Of a DNA stretch of 9,428 bases, positions 1-5,231 are shown piece after piece; position 1 is the first letter of the stretch, and every line of letters starts with the position of its first letter. The DNA comes from Leptospirillum sp037442005 (GTDB taxonomy: Bacteria; Nitrospirota; Leptospirillia; Leptospirillales; Leptospirillaceae). The notes beneath the pieces were generated by a model. It had not been told where the DNA came from. It did not search any database and saw nothing but the letters and a program-made list of their open reading frames with translations. Location of the stretch: positions 1 to 9,428 of the forward strand of contig JBBIRA010000052.1 in assembly GCA_037442005.1 (NCBI GenBank), given 5' to 3'. Position numbers and translations under genes: made by a program.

Positions 1-146
1 TCCCCGGGCAGAACCCGGAATCCGAGATAATGGTGGGTCCGCATTTCTTCGTCCCACCGGGCCCGCTCGGAAGGATCGACGGGACGAACGACCAGCGAGT
101 CGAACCGATGGCGGGAAAGGGAGTTGGAGTCAGGAGAAGAAGTCAT
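1..146 (-). CDS. DUF4338 (DruA-like) protein, N-terminal 48 codons, cut by window edge
   Basis: Reading leftwards from an ATG at 146-144, the frame stays open to the window edge. It contains ERARWDEEMRTHHYLGFRVL at about residues 27-46. The pattern RW-(D/N)-x-x-(M/L)-R-x-H-H-Y-L-G-(F/Y) is the conserved opening of the DUF4338 domain. That domain is found in DruA of the Druantia anti-phage system, and also in proteins joined to or located beside transposases. The domain begins about 25 residues from the start, which fits the short DUF4338 proteins rather than long DruA. An in-frame TAG lies four codons upstream of the ATG (158-156), so the start must be this ATG or a later codon. There is no clear ribosome-binding site before it. 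The rest of the gene lies outside, so it cannot be said whether this is a defence gene, a transposase fusion or a decayed copy. Confidence 0.7.
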   Translation of the reverse strand, partial: MTSSPDSNSLSRHRFDSLVVRPVDPSERARWDEEMRTHHYLGFRVLPG

Positions 147-266
147 GAGGAGAGACTACACCCGTCGAAGAGAAAAAGCCAGCGCCCTTTTTAAAGCCTG
201 GTCCGCTCTTTCACGGGATGGATTGGGAACGGACGACTTTGACGTAGTCGTGCTCTTCCAATGTAG

Positions 267-310
267 GTAGCACATAATCTGTCCGGGGTAGTAGCACAAC
301 AGTTGTCCGG
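267..310. repeat. Two 20-bp direct repeats, 24-bp period
   Basis: The unit GTAGCACA-N5-TGTCCGG occurs at 267-286 and again at 291-310. All 15 defined bases are the same in both copies, and the start-to-start distance is 24 bp, a little over two helical turns. The pair ends 29 bp before the start codon of the transposase remnant at 340. It is most likely part of the left end or a transposase/regulator binding site of the lost insertion sequence. This reading is inference from position; only the repeat itself is seen. Confidence 0.5.
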
Positions 311-339
311 TTCAAGATAGGGTCGAAGGAGGGCCCTTG

Positions 340-541
340 ATGGACCGAACGACCGTGTACCAAGAGATCCGGAAGATGTGCTTTGAAGAAACATGGAATG
401 AGTGGAAGATAAGGAAAGCTGACACAGGAGGAGGCCGGGCGGATTCTGGGGATGAGTGAACGGACCTTTCGTCGATAGGTGCATTGCGTTTGCGAGGAAG
501 GAGTCAACGGGATTTTCGACTTTTCGTTCGATCGACCTTGA
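340..541 (+). pseudogene. ISNCY/IS1202-type transposase, broken N-terminal fragment
   Basis: A strong ribosome-binding site, AAGGAGG at 326-332, lies seven bases before ATG 340. The first frame reads MDRTTVYQEIRKMCFEETWN and continues to about base 417. One extra base (near 418) then shifts the frame to LTQEEAGRILGMSERTFRR (419-475). A TAG stop follows at 476-478. The same frame then resumes with VNGIFDFSFDRP up to a TGA at 539-541. The combined order (R-K-M-x-F-E-E, then LT-x-EEA-x-x-LG-(V/M)-SERTFRR, then a basic arm) is the N-terminal helix-turn-helix region of ISNCY/IS1202-group transposases. The DDE catalytic part is absent. The original element therefore inserted, was truncated at about 540, and decayed by a +1 frameshift and a nonsense change. 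The family call comes from remembered motifs. Confidence 0.6.
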
Positions 542-566
542 TTTTTTTTAGACTGGTCTATATTCT
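538..566 (+). promoter_or_regulatory. Candidate promoter and operator of the Phd/VapC module
   Basis: TTGATT (538-543) and TATTCT (561-566) are separated by exactly 17 bp. Each matches four of six bases of the sigma-70 -35 and -10 consensus. The spacer ends in TAGAC-TG-GTCTA (549-560), an inverted repeat with two 5-bp arms touching the -10 box. CTGGTCT occurs at 553-559 and again at 565-571, a 12-bp direct repeat. Type II antitoxins usually bind repeats over their own promoter, so this is the natural candidate operator for the antitoxin encoded at 653. The promoter begins exactly where the transposase remnant ends. Prediction only. Confidence 0.4.
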
Positions 567-652
567 GGTCTTAATGAATTGTTGATCGTCCACATGGAAG
601 ATCGACCGTGTCTATCCCTTTCTTTGAACCTGATCTTGCTGCAGGAGACCCC

Positions 653-895
653 ATGAGAATTGAAGTCGGCTCGTATGAAGCAAAGACAAAGCTTCCCGAA
701 TTGCTGCGAATGGTGAAGAAGGGTCAGATCATTACGATCACCAATCGTGGAAAGGCTGTTGCGGATATTGTGCCCAGCCAGTGCATCAGATCGAAGGATA
801 GAGTGGCGGCCGTGGAGAGACTCAAATCGTTCATGCTCGCTGAGCCTCTGCCTCCTGCCGATATCAAGAAGCTCGCTTCCGAGGGGCGGGCATGA
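653..895 (+). CDS. Type II antitoxin, Phd/YefM family (partner of VapC)
   Basis: This is an 80-residue protein starting MRIEVGSYEAKTKLPELLRM. It has the Phd/YefM fold signature: an N-terminal strand, A-K-x-x-L-x-x-L-L, then KKGQIITITNRGKAVADIVP (residues 23-42). The variable, charged C-terminal tail (about 50-80) would wrap the toxin. The frame is open further upstream to a GTG at 608, but ATG 653 is chosen because it starts exactly at the conserved N-terminus and has AGGAGA at 643-648 before it. The stop overlaps the toxin start as ATGA (892-895), which is usual for co-translated antitoxin-toxin pairs. Expected role: DNA-binding antitoxin that neutralises the PIN toxin and represses the operon. 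The gene looks intact. Confidence 0.85.
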   Translation: MRIEVGSYEAKTKLPELLRMVKKGQIITITNRGKAVADIVPSQCIRSKDRVAAVERLKSFMLAEPLPPADIKKLASEGRA

Positions 896-1311
896 GATTC
901 GTCTTGGACAATTCCGTCACCATGCGCTGGTTTTTTGGAGACGGGAAAGCAGAAGAGCTGGAATATGCCGGAAAGGTTCTGGAAGCGATGAAGGAGGACA
1001 ACGCTCTGGTTCCTGTGACATGGGGACTTGAGGTGGCCAACGTCCTTGCCAAGGCCGAAGCGAAAGATCTGGTGACGGAAGCAAGGTGCGGGGCGTTTAT
1101 CGGAATACTGGAAGGAATGGAAATCGAGGTGGATTTGGCCACATCCCTTCATGCCCTCTCTGAGACTCTTCAAATCGCCCGCCGATACAATCTCTCTTCC
1201 TACGATGCCTCCTACCTCGAATTGGCTCTAAGGCAAGGGGCTCCTCTTGCAACACTCGACTCTGATCTGCTTAAGGCCGCAAGAAAGGCTGGCGTGAAAA
1301 TATTTCCCTGA
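892..1311 (+). CDS. vapC: PIN-domain toxin, VapC family ribonuclease
   Basis: This 139-residue protein is a normal length for VapC. PIN acidic residues are in the expected places: D6 in RFVLDNSV, E47 in WGLEVAN, D105 in LSSYDASYLE, and D123 (with D125) in LATLDSDL. The closing AARKAGVKIF is also typical. VapC toxins are Mg2+-dependent endoribonucleases that usually cut initiator tRNA or rRNA and stop translation until neutralised. The start codon overlaps the antitoxin stop by four bases, so translation is coupled. All catalytic residues are present and no frameshift is seen, so the module is probably functional. This contrasts with the broken genes on both sides. Confidence 0.92.
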   Translation: MRFVLDNSVTMRWFFGDGKAEELEYAGKVLEAMKEDNALVPVTWGLEVANVLAKAEAKDLVTEARCGAFIGILEGMEIEVDLATSLHALSETLQIARRYNLSSYDASYLELALRQGAPLATLDSDLLKAARKAGVKIFP

Positions 1312-1339
1312 TATTTCCTCTGCGTCTTCCCATTTTTTG

Positions 1340-1355
1340 GAATCTTGCAAGATTC
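1340..1355. repeat. Perfect 16-bp palindrome downstream of vapC
   Basis: GAATCTTGCAAGATTC is a perfect 16-bp palindrome 28 bp after the vapC stop. It has no loop and no following T-run, so it is not a standard rho-independent terminator. CTGATATTTCC (1309-1319) and GGAAATCAG (1370-1378) flank it as an imperfect outer inverted repeat. It could be a protein-binding site or a remnant of mobile-element ends. Function unknown. Confidence 0.45.
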
Positions 1356-1397
1356 AACAACAAAATCTGGAAATCAGTCTGATGGAGAAGTCCTCAC

Positions 1398-2142
1398 TTG
1401 AGCGAAGGCGATGCCGGACGGGCCCGACTCGAAGAACTGCAGGAAGAAAATTCCCGACTCAAGGCCTTGCTGAGACGCCACGGGATTGTCTGGGAGGAAG
1501 AACCAGACACCCCCTCCGGCCCCCTCCCGATTCTCAAGTTCCGAAAAAATTGCTCTCTTTCGCCGACTGTTCCGTGGCCGGACCGATGTCTATCCGCTTC
1601 GATGGGAATCGTCCACCGGAAAGTCGGGCTACTCTCCCGCCTGCAAAAACGAGTGGAAACCGGGCGTGTGCCGAAATCCGTCCGGTGCGGAGATTGCTTG
1701 GACCGTCTTTTTCTTCCTGTGACCGATTAGGTCGTCTATGCCCAACTCTCCGGAGAGAAGACCATCGGTGTCTATCCCCTTCAAGCCGACGATACCTGCT
1801 GGTTTCTTGCGGCCGATTTCGACGGTTCCGGCTGGAAGGAGGATGCCTGGGCCTTCATCGAATCCTGCAGGGAAATAGAGGTCCCGGCCGCCTTGGAAGT
1901 GTCGCGATCGGGAAACGGAGCCCATGTGTGGATCTTCTTCTCCGAACCCGTTCCGGCACGGGAGGCCCGAAAGTTGGGCGCGCACCTGATCAGCCGCACC
2001 TGCGCCCACACCCGGCAACTTTCCCTTTCAAGCTACGACCGCCTCTTTCCAAACCAAGACACCCGGCCCAATGGAGGGTTTGGCAACCTGAACGCCCTCC
2101 CTCTCCAGAAACGTCCCCGGGAGAAGGGAAACTTTTTCCAGA
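1398..2142 (+). pseudogene. TOTE conflict-system primase (archaeo-eukaryotic primase domain), decayed
   Basis: Joined across two frameshifts, this reads as the N-terminal primase region of TOTE conflict-system proteins. It begins with a coiled-coil leader (ARLEELQEENSRLKALL, from TTG 1398). Near the C-rich tract 1508-1528 the frame shifts, and FRRLFRGRTDVYPLRW with SGYSPACKNEWKPGVCR follows in the second frame. At about 1674-1677, in an A-run, it shifts back to SVRCGDC. A TAG at 1728-1730 interrupts VTD-VVYAQLSGEKTIGVYPL. The core then stays open: FLAADFDGSGW (acidic pair D-F-D at 1815-1823), SRSGNGAHVWIFF (histidine codon 1923-1925), SYDRLFPNQD and GGFGNLNALPLQ. Similarity fades after about 2140 although that frame is open to 2255. 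The helicase and nuclease parts of a full TOTE protein are missing, replaced by IS-like repeats. TOTE systems are a proposed class of anti-invader conflict systems. The product cannot be made as a whole, so this is a relic. Confidence 0.75.
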
Positions 2143-2233
2143 CAATGTTCGGTCTCCTTATTTTGAAGGGTGGGGGTCAAAAACACCGCTTCAGGAGAAC
2201 CGTTCCAATGGTCTCTTTCAAGATCCCTTTTGA

Positions 2234-2325
2234 GGGGGGCAATGATTTGAAATGAGAGGGGTCAGCTTGGGTGAAATCGGGGGGGCAGTTTCGTGAAACC
2301 AGGGGGGTCAACTTACGTGAAATCC
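2234..2325 (+). repeat. Four tandem ~23-nt G-rich repeats, IS21-like terminal repeats
   Basis: Four imperfect units follow one another: 2234-2255, 2256-2278, 2279-2301 and 2302-2325, each 22-24 nt. Each opens with a run of G and closes with a GAAA-centred block. The clearest copies are 2256-2278 (GGGGTCAGCTTGGGTGAAAT at 2258-2277) and 2302-2325 (GGGGTCAACTTACGTGAAAT at 2304-2323). Multiple short repeats of this GGGTCA-x-TT type are typical of IS21-family ends, where the transposase IstA binds. No istA or istB coding sequence lies nearby. The array starts soon after similarity to the TOTE primase ends, so it probably marks an insertion or deletion junction. Confidence 0.55.
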
Positions 2326-2475
2326 TGCAGAAAGAAAGGAGGATCAGAAAAAACGGAAATAAACACTCCATAAGGCACAAGGAGAAAATCATCGGGACAA
2401 ACACCACTGATTAACAGTTTATAAGACATTAATTCTTTTATTACCTTCATCAAGAAGATTATTGATGTCCAGGGT
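2326..2475. other. AT-rich stretch between the two repeat clusters, no gene seen
   Basis: This 150-bp stretch is clearly richer in A and T than its surroundings. It holds no coding sequence I can support, no RNA gene and no terminator. It sits between the G-rich repeats and the second repeat pair, so it may be the remaining inside of a deleted insertion sequence. Confidence 0.35.
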
Positions 2476-2515
2476 GGTCTATTTTTTGATTACTGAGCTG
2501 GGTCATTTTTTGATT
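2476..2515 (+). repeat. Direct repeat pair, second IS21-like terminal cluster
   Basis: GGTCTATTTTTTGATT (2476-2491) and GGTCATTTTTTGATT (2501-2515) start 25 bp apart and differ by one inserted base. Both share the GGTC(T)A-(T)n-TGA pattern with the G-rich array at 2234-2325, in the same orientation. Repeats of the form GGTCA-TTTTTTGATT followed by GATATTTACAG resemble the ends of IS21-family elements. Together the clusters span about 280 bp, so this is either a MITE-like deleted element or the scars of two separate ends. The family call is from memory. Confidence 0.5.
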
Positions 2516-2522
2516 GATATTT

Positions 2523-2756
2523 ACAGCAGGGGAATCCGACCGGGATCTGGCGGGGCAAAAACTGATGGGGAGGATCAATGCCAAAGCCCTCCGGAAGGTG
2601 GCCACGGAAGAAGGGGGCTCTCTCCCGACCAGCCTCTTCCGGAGAATGGAAAGATTGCCCAGGATCCGGGAAGGAAGAAAGAGTGCCCGACAACCTCAAG
2701 CGTCTTTCAGACTCATACCATGTTGGATAAGGCTCTGCCTTGAAATCTGTAGGCCA
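2523..2756 (+). other. Unassigned open stretch, possibly the 3' fragment of a disrupted gene
   Basis: From the right repeat cluster up to the brnT start, one frame is open and in phase with brnT. It includes GRINAKALRKVATEEGG and LFRRMERLPRIREGRKSA. The basic, helix-prone composition looks protein-like, but I recognise no family. No good start codon or ribosome-binding site precedes it, and the in-phase join to brnT is probably chance. It may be the tail of a gene into which the element at 2234-2515 inserted, or it may be non-coding. Confidence 0.2.
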
Positions 2757-3055
2757 ATGAACTACCATCAGTGGTTGGAATTCGAATGGGACCCAGACAA
2801 GAGTGATGCATGCTTTACGGAGCGAGGATTTGATTTTGCCTATGCTTTGCGAGCATTTATGGATGAGAATCATCTGATTCACAAGGATGCTCGCTGGGAT
2901 TACGGCGAAGATCGCTATCATCTGCGGGACTCATCGAAGAGCGAGTGTTTTTCGTGGTCTGCACCCTGCGTGGGCAAACGATCCGAATCATTTCCGCTCG
3001 CAAAGTCAACAGACGAGAGGTGAATGATGATGAAAACAGTACGCGTACAGATTGA
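2757..3055 (+). pseudogene. brnT: BrnT-family toxin, frameshifted by one missing G
   Basis: ATG 2757 opens a frame with LEFEWDPDKSDACFTERGFD, the BrnT start pattern F-x-W-D-x-x-K. It runs through GEDRYHLR at residues 50-57. At the GGG run 2926-2928 the family sequence moves to another frame: GLIEERVFFVVCTLRG, then QTIRIISARKVNRREV, ending at TGA 3053-3055. Adding one G would restore a protein of about 99 residues, the usual BrnT length. Without it, translation in the first frame stops at 3021-3023 with an unrelated tail, and the conserved strand with IRIISAR-K is lost. BrnT is a RelE-fold ribonuclease, so the toxin is most likely inactive. A homopolymer sequencing error is the main alternative. 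The restored frame would overlap the antitoxin start at 3024. The ribosome-binding site is weak. Confidence 0.8.
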
Positions 3056-3365
3056 TCCCCATTCGTTGGGCAGCTTGCCACAAGGCCGTGTGAACAAAGC
3101 CAAGCTGGATGCAATGAGCGAGGAAGAGCTTTCAGAACAACAGAATGCCGACGATGCCGAGGCTATGAAGGACGCTGCAAAGTTCGCCCGCCGGGTCCGT
3201 AAACGCCTGGGGTTGAGCCAGTTGGAGTTTTCTCACCGGATTGATGTCTCTTTGGAAACCATTCGAAACTGGGAGCAGGGTAAGCGCTGTCCAACCGGGG
3301 CCGCCAAGGCTCTGCTTAAAGTGCTCGACAAGGCTCCAGAGGCCGCTCTGGCCGCTTTGCGCTGA
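3024..3365 (+). CDS. Helix-turn-helix (XRE-like) antitoxin of the BrnT module
   Basis: This 113-residue protein follows brnT directly, in the toxin-first order usual for brnTA and higBA-type modules. The N-terminal half (about 1-50) is acidic and flexible, with MSEEELSEQQNADDAEAMKD, and probably contacts the toxin. Residues 53-100 form a lambda-repressor-like domain: RKRLGLSQLEFSHRIDVSLE, then TIRNWEQGKRCPTGAAKALL. This resembles the COG2944 group of small regulators rather than classical BrnA. Three consecutive ATGs (3024, 3027, 3030) follow AGAGGTGA at 3016-3023. The longest form is given, but 3030 has the most comfortable spacing. Expected role: neutralise BrnT and repress the module's promoter. 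The reading frame is intact while the toxin is broken. Confidence 0.8.
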   Translation: MMMKTVRVQIDPHSLGSLPQGRVNKAKLDAMSEEELSEQQNADDAEAMKDAAKFARRVRKRLGLSQLEFSHRIDVSLETIRNWEQGKRCPTGAAKALLKVLDKAPEAALAALR

Positions 3366-3386
3366 CCGACGCTGGCCAAAACGGAA

Positions 3387-3690
3387 TCATTGGGTCAAAA
3401 GCTGATCAAGGGACAGCGTTTGATGATCAGCCAGAGGATGGTTTTCCGGAACGACCCCGAACATCCGATCGCTCAGCAAGGGGACCGTTTCCAGGCTCCG
3501 ACAGGGAGCGGTCGGAATTCCGGGGTCGACCGTTTTCGAAAGAATCCATTCGTCAACTTCCTGCTCTGTCCCTTCGAATACGGGTATTCCGATTCCGGGG
3601 TATTTCTGCCGCAAGCCTCTCCGACCGTCATCAGGAGGTCCTGCAGGGCGGGTTGCCGTCGCGATTCCGTAAAGATGAAGAAGTGACTGG
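3387..3690 (-). pseudogene. LysR-family regulator, fragment of the effector-binding domain
   Basis: On the minus strand, 3614-3387 encodes LRQKYPGIGIPVFEGTEQEV, then DEWILSKTVDPGIPTAP and LETVPLLSDRMFGVVPENHP. This is the first half of the LysR substrate-binding domain. Upstream, GIATATRPA (about 3689-3648) and LQDLLMTVGEA (frame-shifted) give the preceding strand and helix of the same domain, so two frameshifts separate the three pieces. The N-terminal helix-turn-helix domain is missing, and a TGA at 3389-3387 cuts the C-terminal half. The fragment lies between the BrnT module and the 3' end of the sugar transferase gene, with no promoter or start. It is a dead remnant; the target genes of the ancestor are unknown. 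Confidence 0.7.
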
Positions 3691-3781
3691 CAGGTGGCGG
3701 ATCGGACGGGGTCGAAATCTCTGGGGAGGCCGTGTGGCCAGTGAGGTGTCTTTTATTCCTTGCGTTTCTGCCCGGGTTTTC

Positions 3782-5140
3782 TTACCGGCTTCCTTTTCGG
3801 AAAAGCACCACATGAATCGTTTCCATGATCGTCATGAGATCGAGAAAGACCGACATATTTTTCACGTAGTAGAGGTCGTACTCGAGCTTTCTTAACGCAT
3901 CGTCGATCGATGCGCCGTATTCGTAGCGGATCTGGGCCCATCCGGTAAGGCCGGGCTTAACGATATGGCGCTGGGAATAAAACGGGATTTTCTCTTCGAG
4001 CTCTTTCACGAACACCGGCCGTTCCGGCCGTGGCCCCACAAAGCTCATCTCTCCTTTCAGGATATTCCACAGCTGGGGAAGCTCATCAAGACGTGTTTTC
4101 CGGATGAATTGCCCCACCCGCGTGATCCGGGAGTCGTTCTTTTTGGCCCACTGGGCCACGTTCCCTTTTTCCGCATCGGCCACCATGGACCGGAACTTGT
4201 AGATATGAAAGGGCTTGTTGTAGCGGCCGACCCGTTCCTGGGAGTAAAGAACCGGTCCGGGCGATTCAAGCTTGATGGCGATCGCCACGATGATGACGAC
4301 AGGAAGGGTCAGGACCAGGATCACCAGCGCCAGGATCGTGTCCTGGATCCGCTTGATCATCCGGAGGATCTTCGATTGCCGGAACCCTTCTCCAAAGATC
4401 AGAAAGCTCGGGTTGATCGACATGATATCGATCTTGTTCGCATGGATCTCGTAGAAGTTTCCCCATTCGCAGACCTTGATGCCGCTCATCTTGCAATGGA
4501 GAAGCTTTGGAATGTCGAGTTTTCCCCTCCGGTCGCTCATGGAGACCACGATCCGGTGAACGGTGTGGCGGGTGACAAAGTCTTCCAGGTTGAACTCCGC
4601 CAGCTCCTCCTGGGGGATGACTTTCACGACCGCGAGGTTGTTCCGGTACAGATTGATCTCGCCGAGCGTTTTCTCAAGGTGGGCATTTCCCAGGAAGAGA
4701 ACCTGCTCGGCTGATCCCTTAAACCGGAAGTTGACCGCAACGGATCTCCAGGCCGCCAGGATCAGAAGAGAAATCGCCACCGAAATCAGGTGGAGGTATT
4801 TCGGCGGGTTGGGCGGCGAAAAGAGAAGATGAACGATTTCGGTGAAAAAAAGGATCATGAGACTGGCAACGACAAGGCGTATCCGGAAATCCCGGGTGTC
4901 GGTGAAGTGATAGAAGTCATAGAGTCCCGAGACAAAAAGGGAGAGCGTCCCTAAAATCCCGGTGGCCAGGGAGGCGGTAAGAAGCCAGGACCGGTCCGGC
5001 CCGGAGAGCACCGGTGGCAGTCCGGCCATTTGTGCCGCCAACGCATGCACTCCGACAAAGGTTCCCGACAGGATGGCAAAGTCGACGATGGCGATCAGGA
5101 TGATCGTCAGCGAGACGTAGTGGTTAAAAATCCGGATCAT
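3782..5140 (-). CDS. Polyprenyl-phosphate sugar-1-phosphate transferase (EpsB/PEP-CTERM-associated type)
   Basis: This is a 452-residue inner-membrane enzyme. Four hydrophobic segments (about 9-34, 53-72, 90-107, 117-135) are followed by a soluble middle domain (GQ/FLGNAHLEK region to about 260). A further membrane segment (269-289) precedes the bacterial sugar transferase domain. Domain motifs seen: SPGPVLYSQERVGR (293-306), YKFRSM (314-319), RKTRLDELPQLWNIL (337-351, with the catalytic D-E pair 342-343), SFVGPRPE (356-363) and KPGLTGWAQIRYEYG (395-409). It would move a sugar-1-phosphate from a UDP-sugar to undecaprenyl phosphate, the first membrane step of exopolysaccharide assembly. Architecture and length fit the family linked to PEP-CTERM/exosortase loci, though no exosortase is visible here. 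The start has GGAG ten bases upstream (5150-5147). It is the last gene of the visible operon, 91 bp after the epimerase. Confidence 0.92.
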   Translation of the reverse strand: MIRIFNHYVSLTIILIAIVDFAILSGTFVGVHALAAQMAGLPPVLSGPDRSWLLTASLATGILGTLSLFVSGLYDFYHFTDTRDFRIRLVVASLMILFFTEIVHLLFSPPNPPKYLHLISVAISLLILAAWRSVAVNFRFKGSAEQVLFLGNAHLEKTLGEINLYRNNLAVVKVIPQEELAEFNLEDFVTRHTVHRIVVSMSDRRGKLDIPKLLHCKMSGIKVCEWGNFYEIHANKIDIMSINPSFLIFGEGFRQSKILRMIKRIQDTILALVILVLTLPVVIIVAIAIKLESPGPVLYSQERVGRYNKPFHIYKFRSMVADAEKGNVAQWAKKNDSRITRVGQFIRKTRLDELPQLWNILKGEMSFVGPRPERPVFVKELEEKIPFYSQRHIVKPGLTGWAQIRYEYGASIDDALRKLEYDLYYVKNMSVFLDLMTIMETIHVVLFRKGSR

Positions 5141-5190
5141 CGGCCGGCTCCGGTCATGGGGCGATCAGGGGTTTTCATGTTTTTTTCCAT
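5137..5190 (-). CDS. Possible 17-residue leader ORF coupled to the sugar transferase
   Basis: In the 91-bp gap before the transferase gene, ATG 5190 opens MEKNMKTPDRPMTGAGR. AGGA lies five bases upstream, a better ribosome-binding site than that of the transferase itself. The stop TGA overlaps the transferase ATG as ATGA (5140-5137), so ribosomes could re-initiate. The same frame is open back to an ATG at 5253 inside the epimerase gene (38 residues). There is no homology I recognise, and it may be chance. Confidence 0.2.
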   Translation of the reverse strand: MEKNMKTPDRPMTGAGR

Positions 5191-5231
5191 GGGTGTCCTG
5201 AGCCGTTCCGGGATAATCGGGACAATGCGTT

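Noticed and set aside
191..507. Two minus-strand open frames of about 97 codons before the toxin-antitoxin pair
   Set aside because: They have no ribosome-binding site and no recognised family, and they overlap the plus-strand transposase remnant, which explains the sequence better.
608..652. GTG at 608 as the antitoxin start
   Set aside because: It adds 15 residues before the conserved N-terminus and has no ribosome-binding site, whereas ATG 653 has both the right position and AGGAGA.
724..1173. A 149-codon minus-strand frame opposite the antitoxin and toxin genes
   Set aside because: It is antisense to two well-recognised genes with coupled starts; a shadow only.
1337..2233. A 298-codon open frame over the TOTE relic
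   Set aside because: It is rich in Arg, Pro and Ser with no family pattern and lies in a different frame from the clear primase motifs. It is a shadow of GC-rich former coding DNA.
2234..2515. CRISPR array
   Set aside because: The units are adjacent, imperfect and lack unique spacers of constant length, and no cas gene is present.
3691..3781. Rho-independent terminator after the sugar transferase
   Set aside because: Only a weak GGCC-ACAC-GGCC stem is present, without a T-run on the transcribed strand.
3965..4714. A long plus-strand frame opposite the sugar transferase
   Set aside because: It is rich in His, Asp and Arg, as expected for the complement of a membrane-enzyme gene, and has no homology. 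The minus-strand gene has all family motifs.
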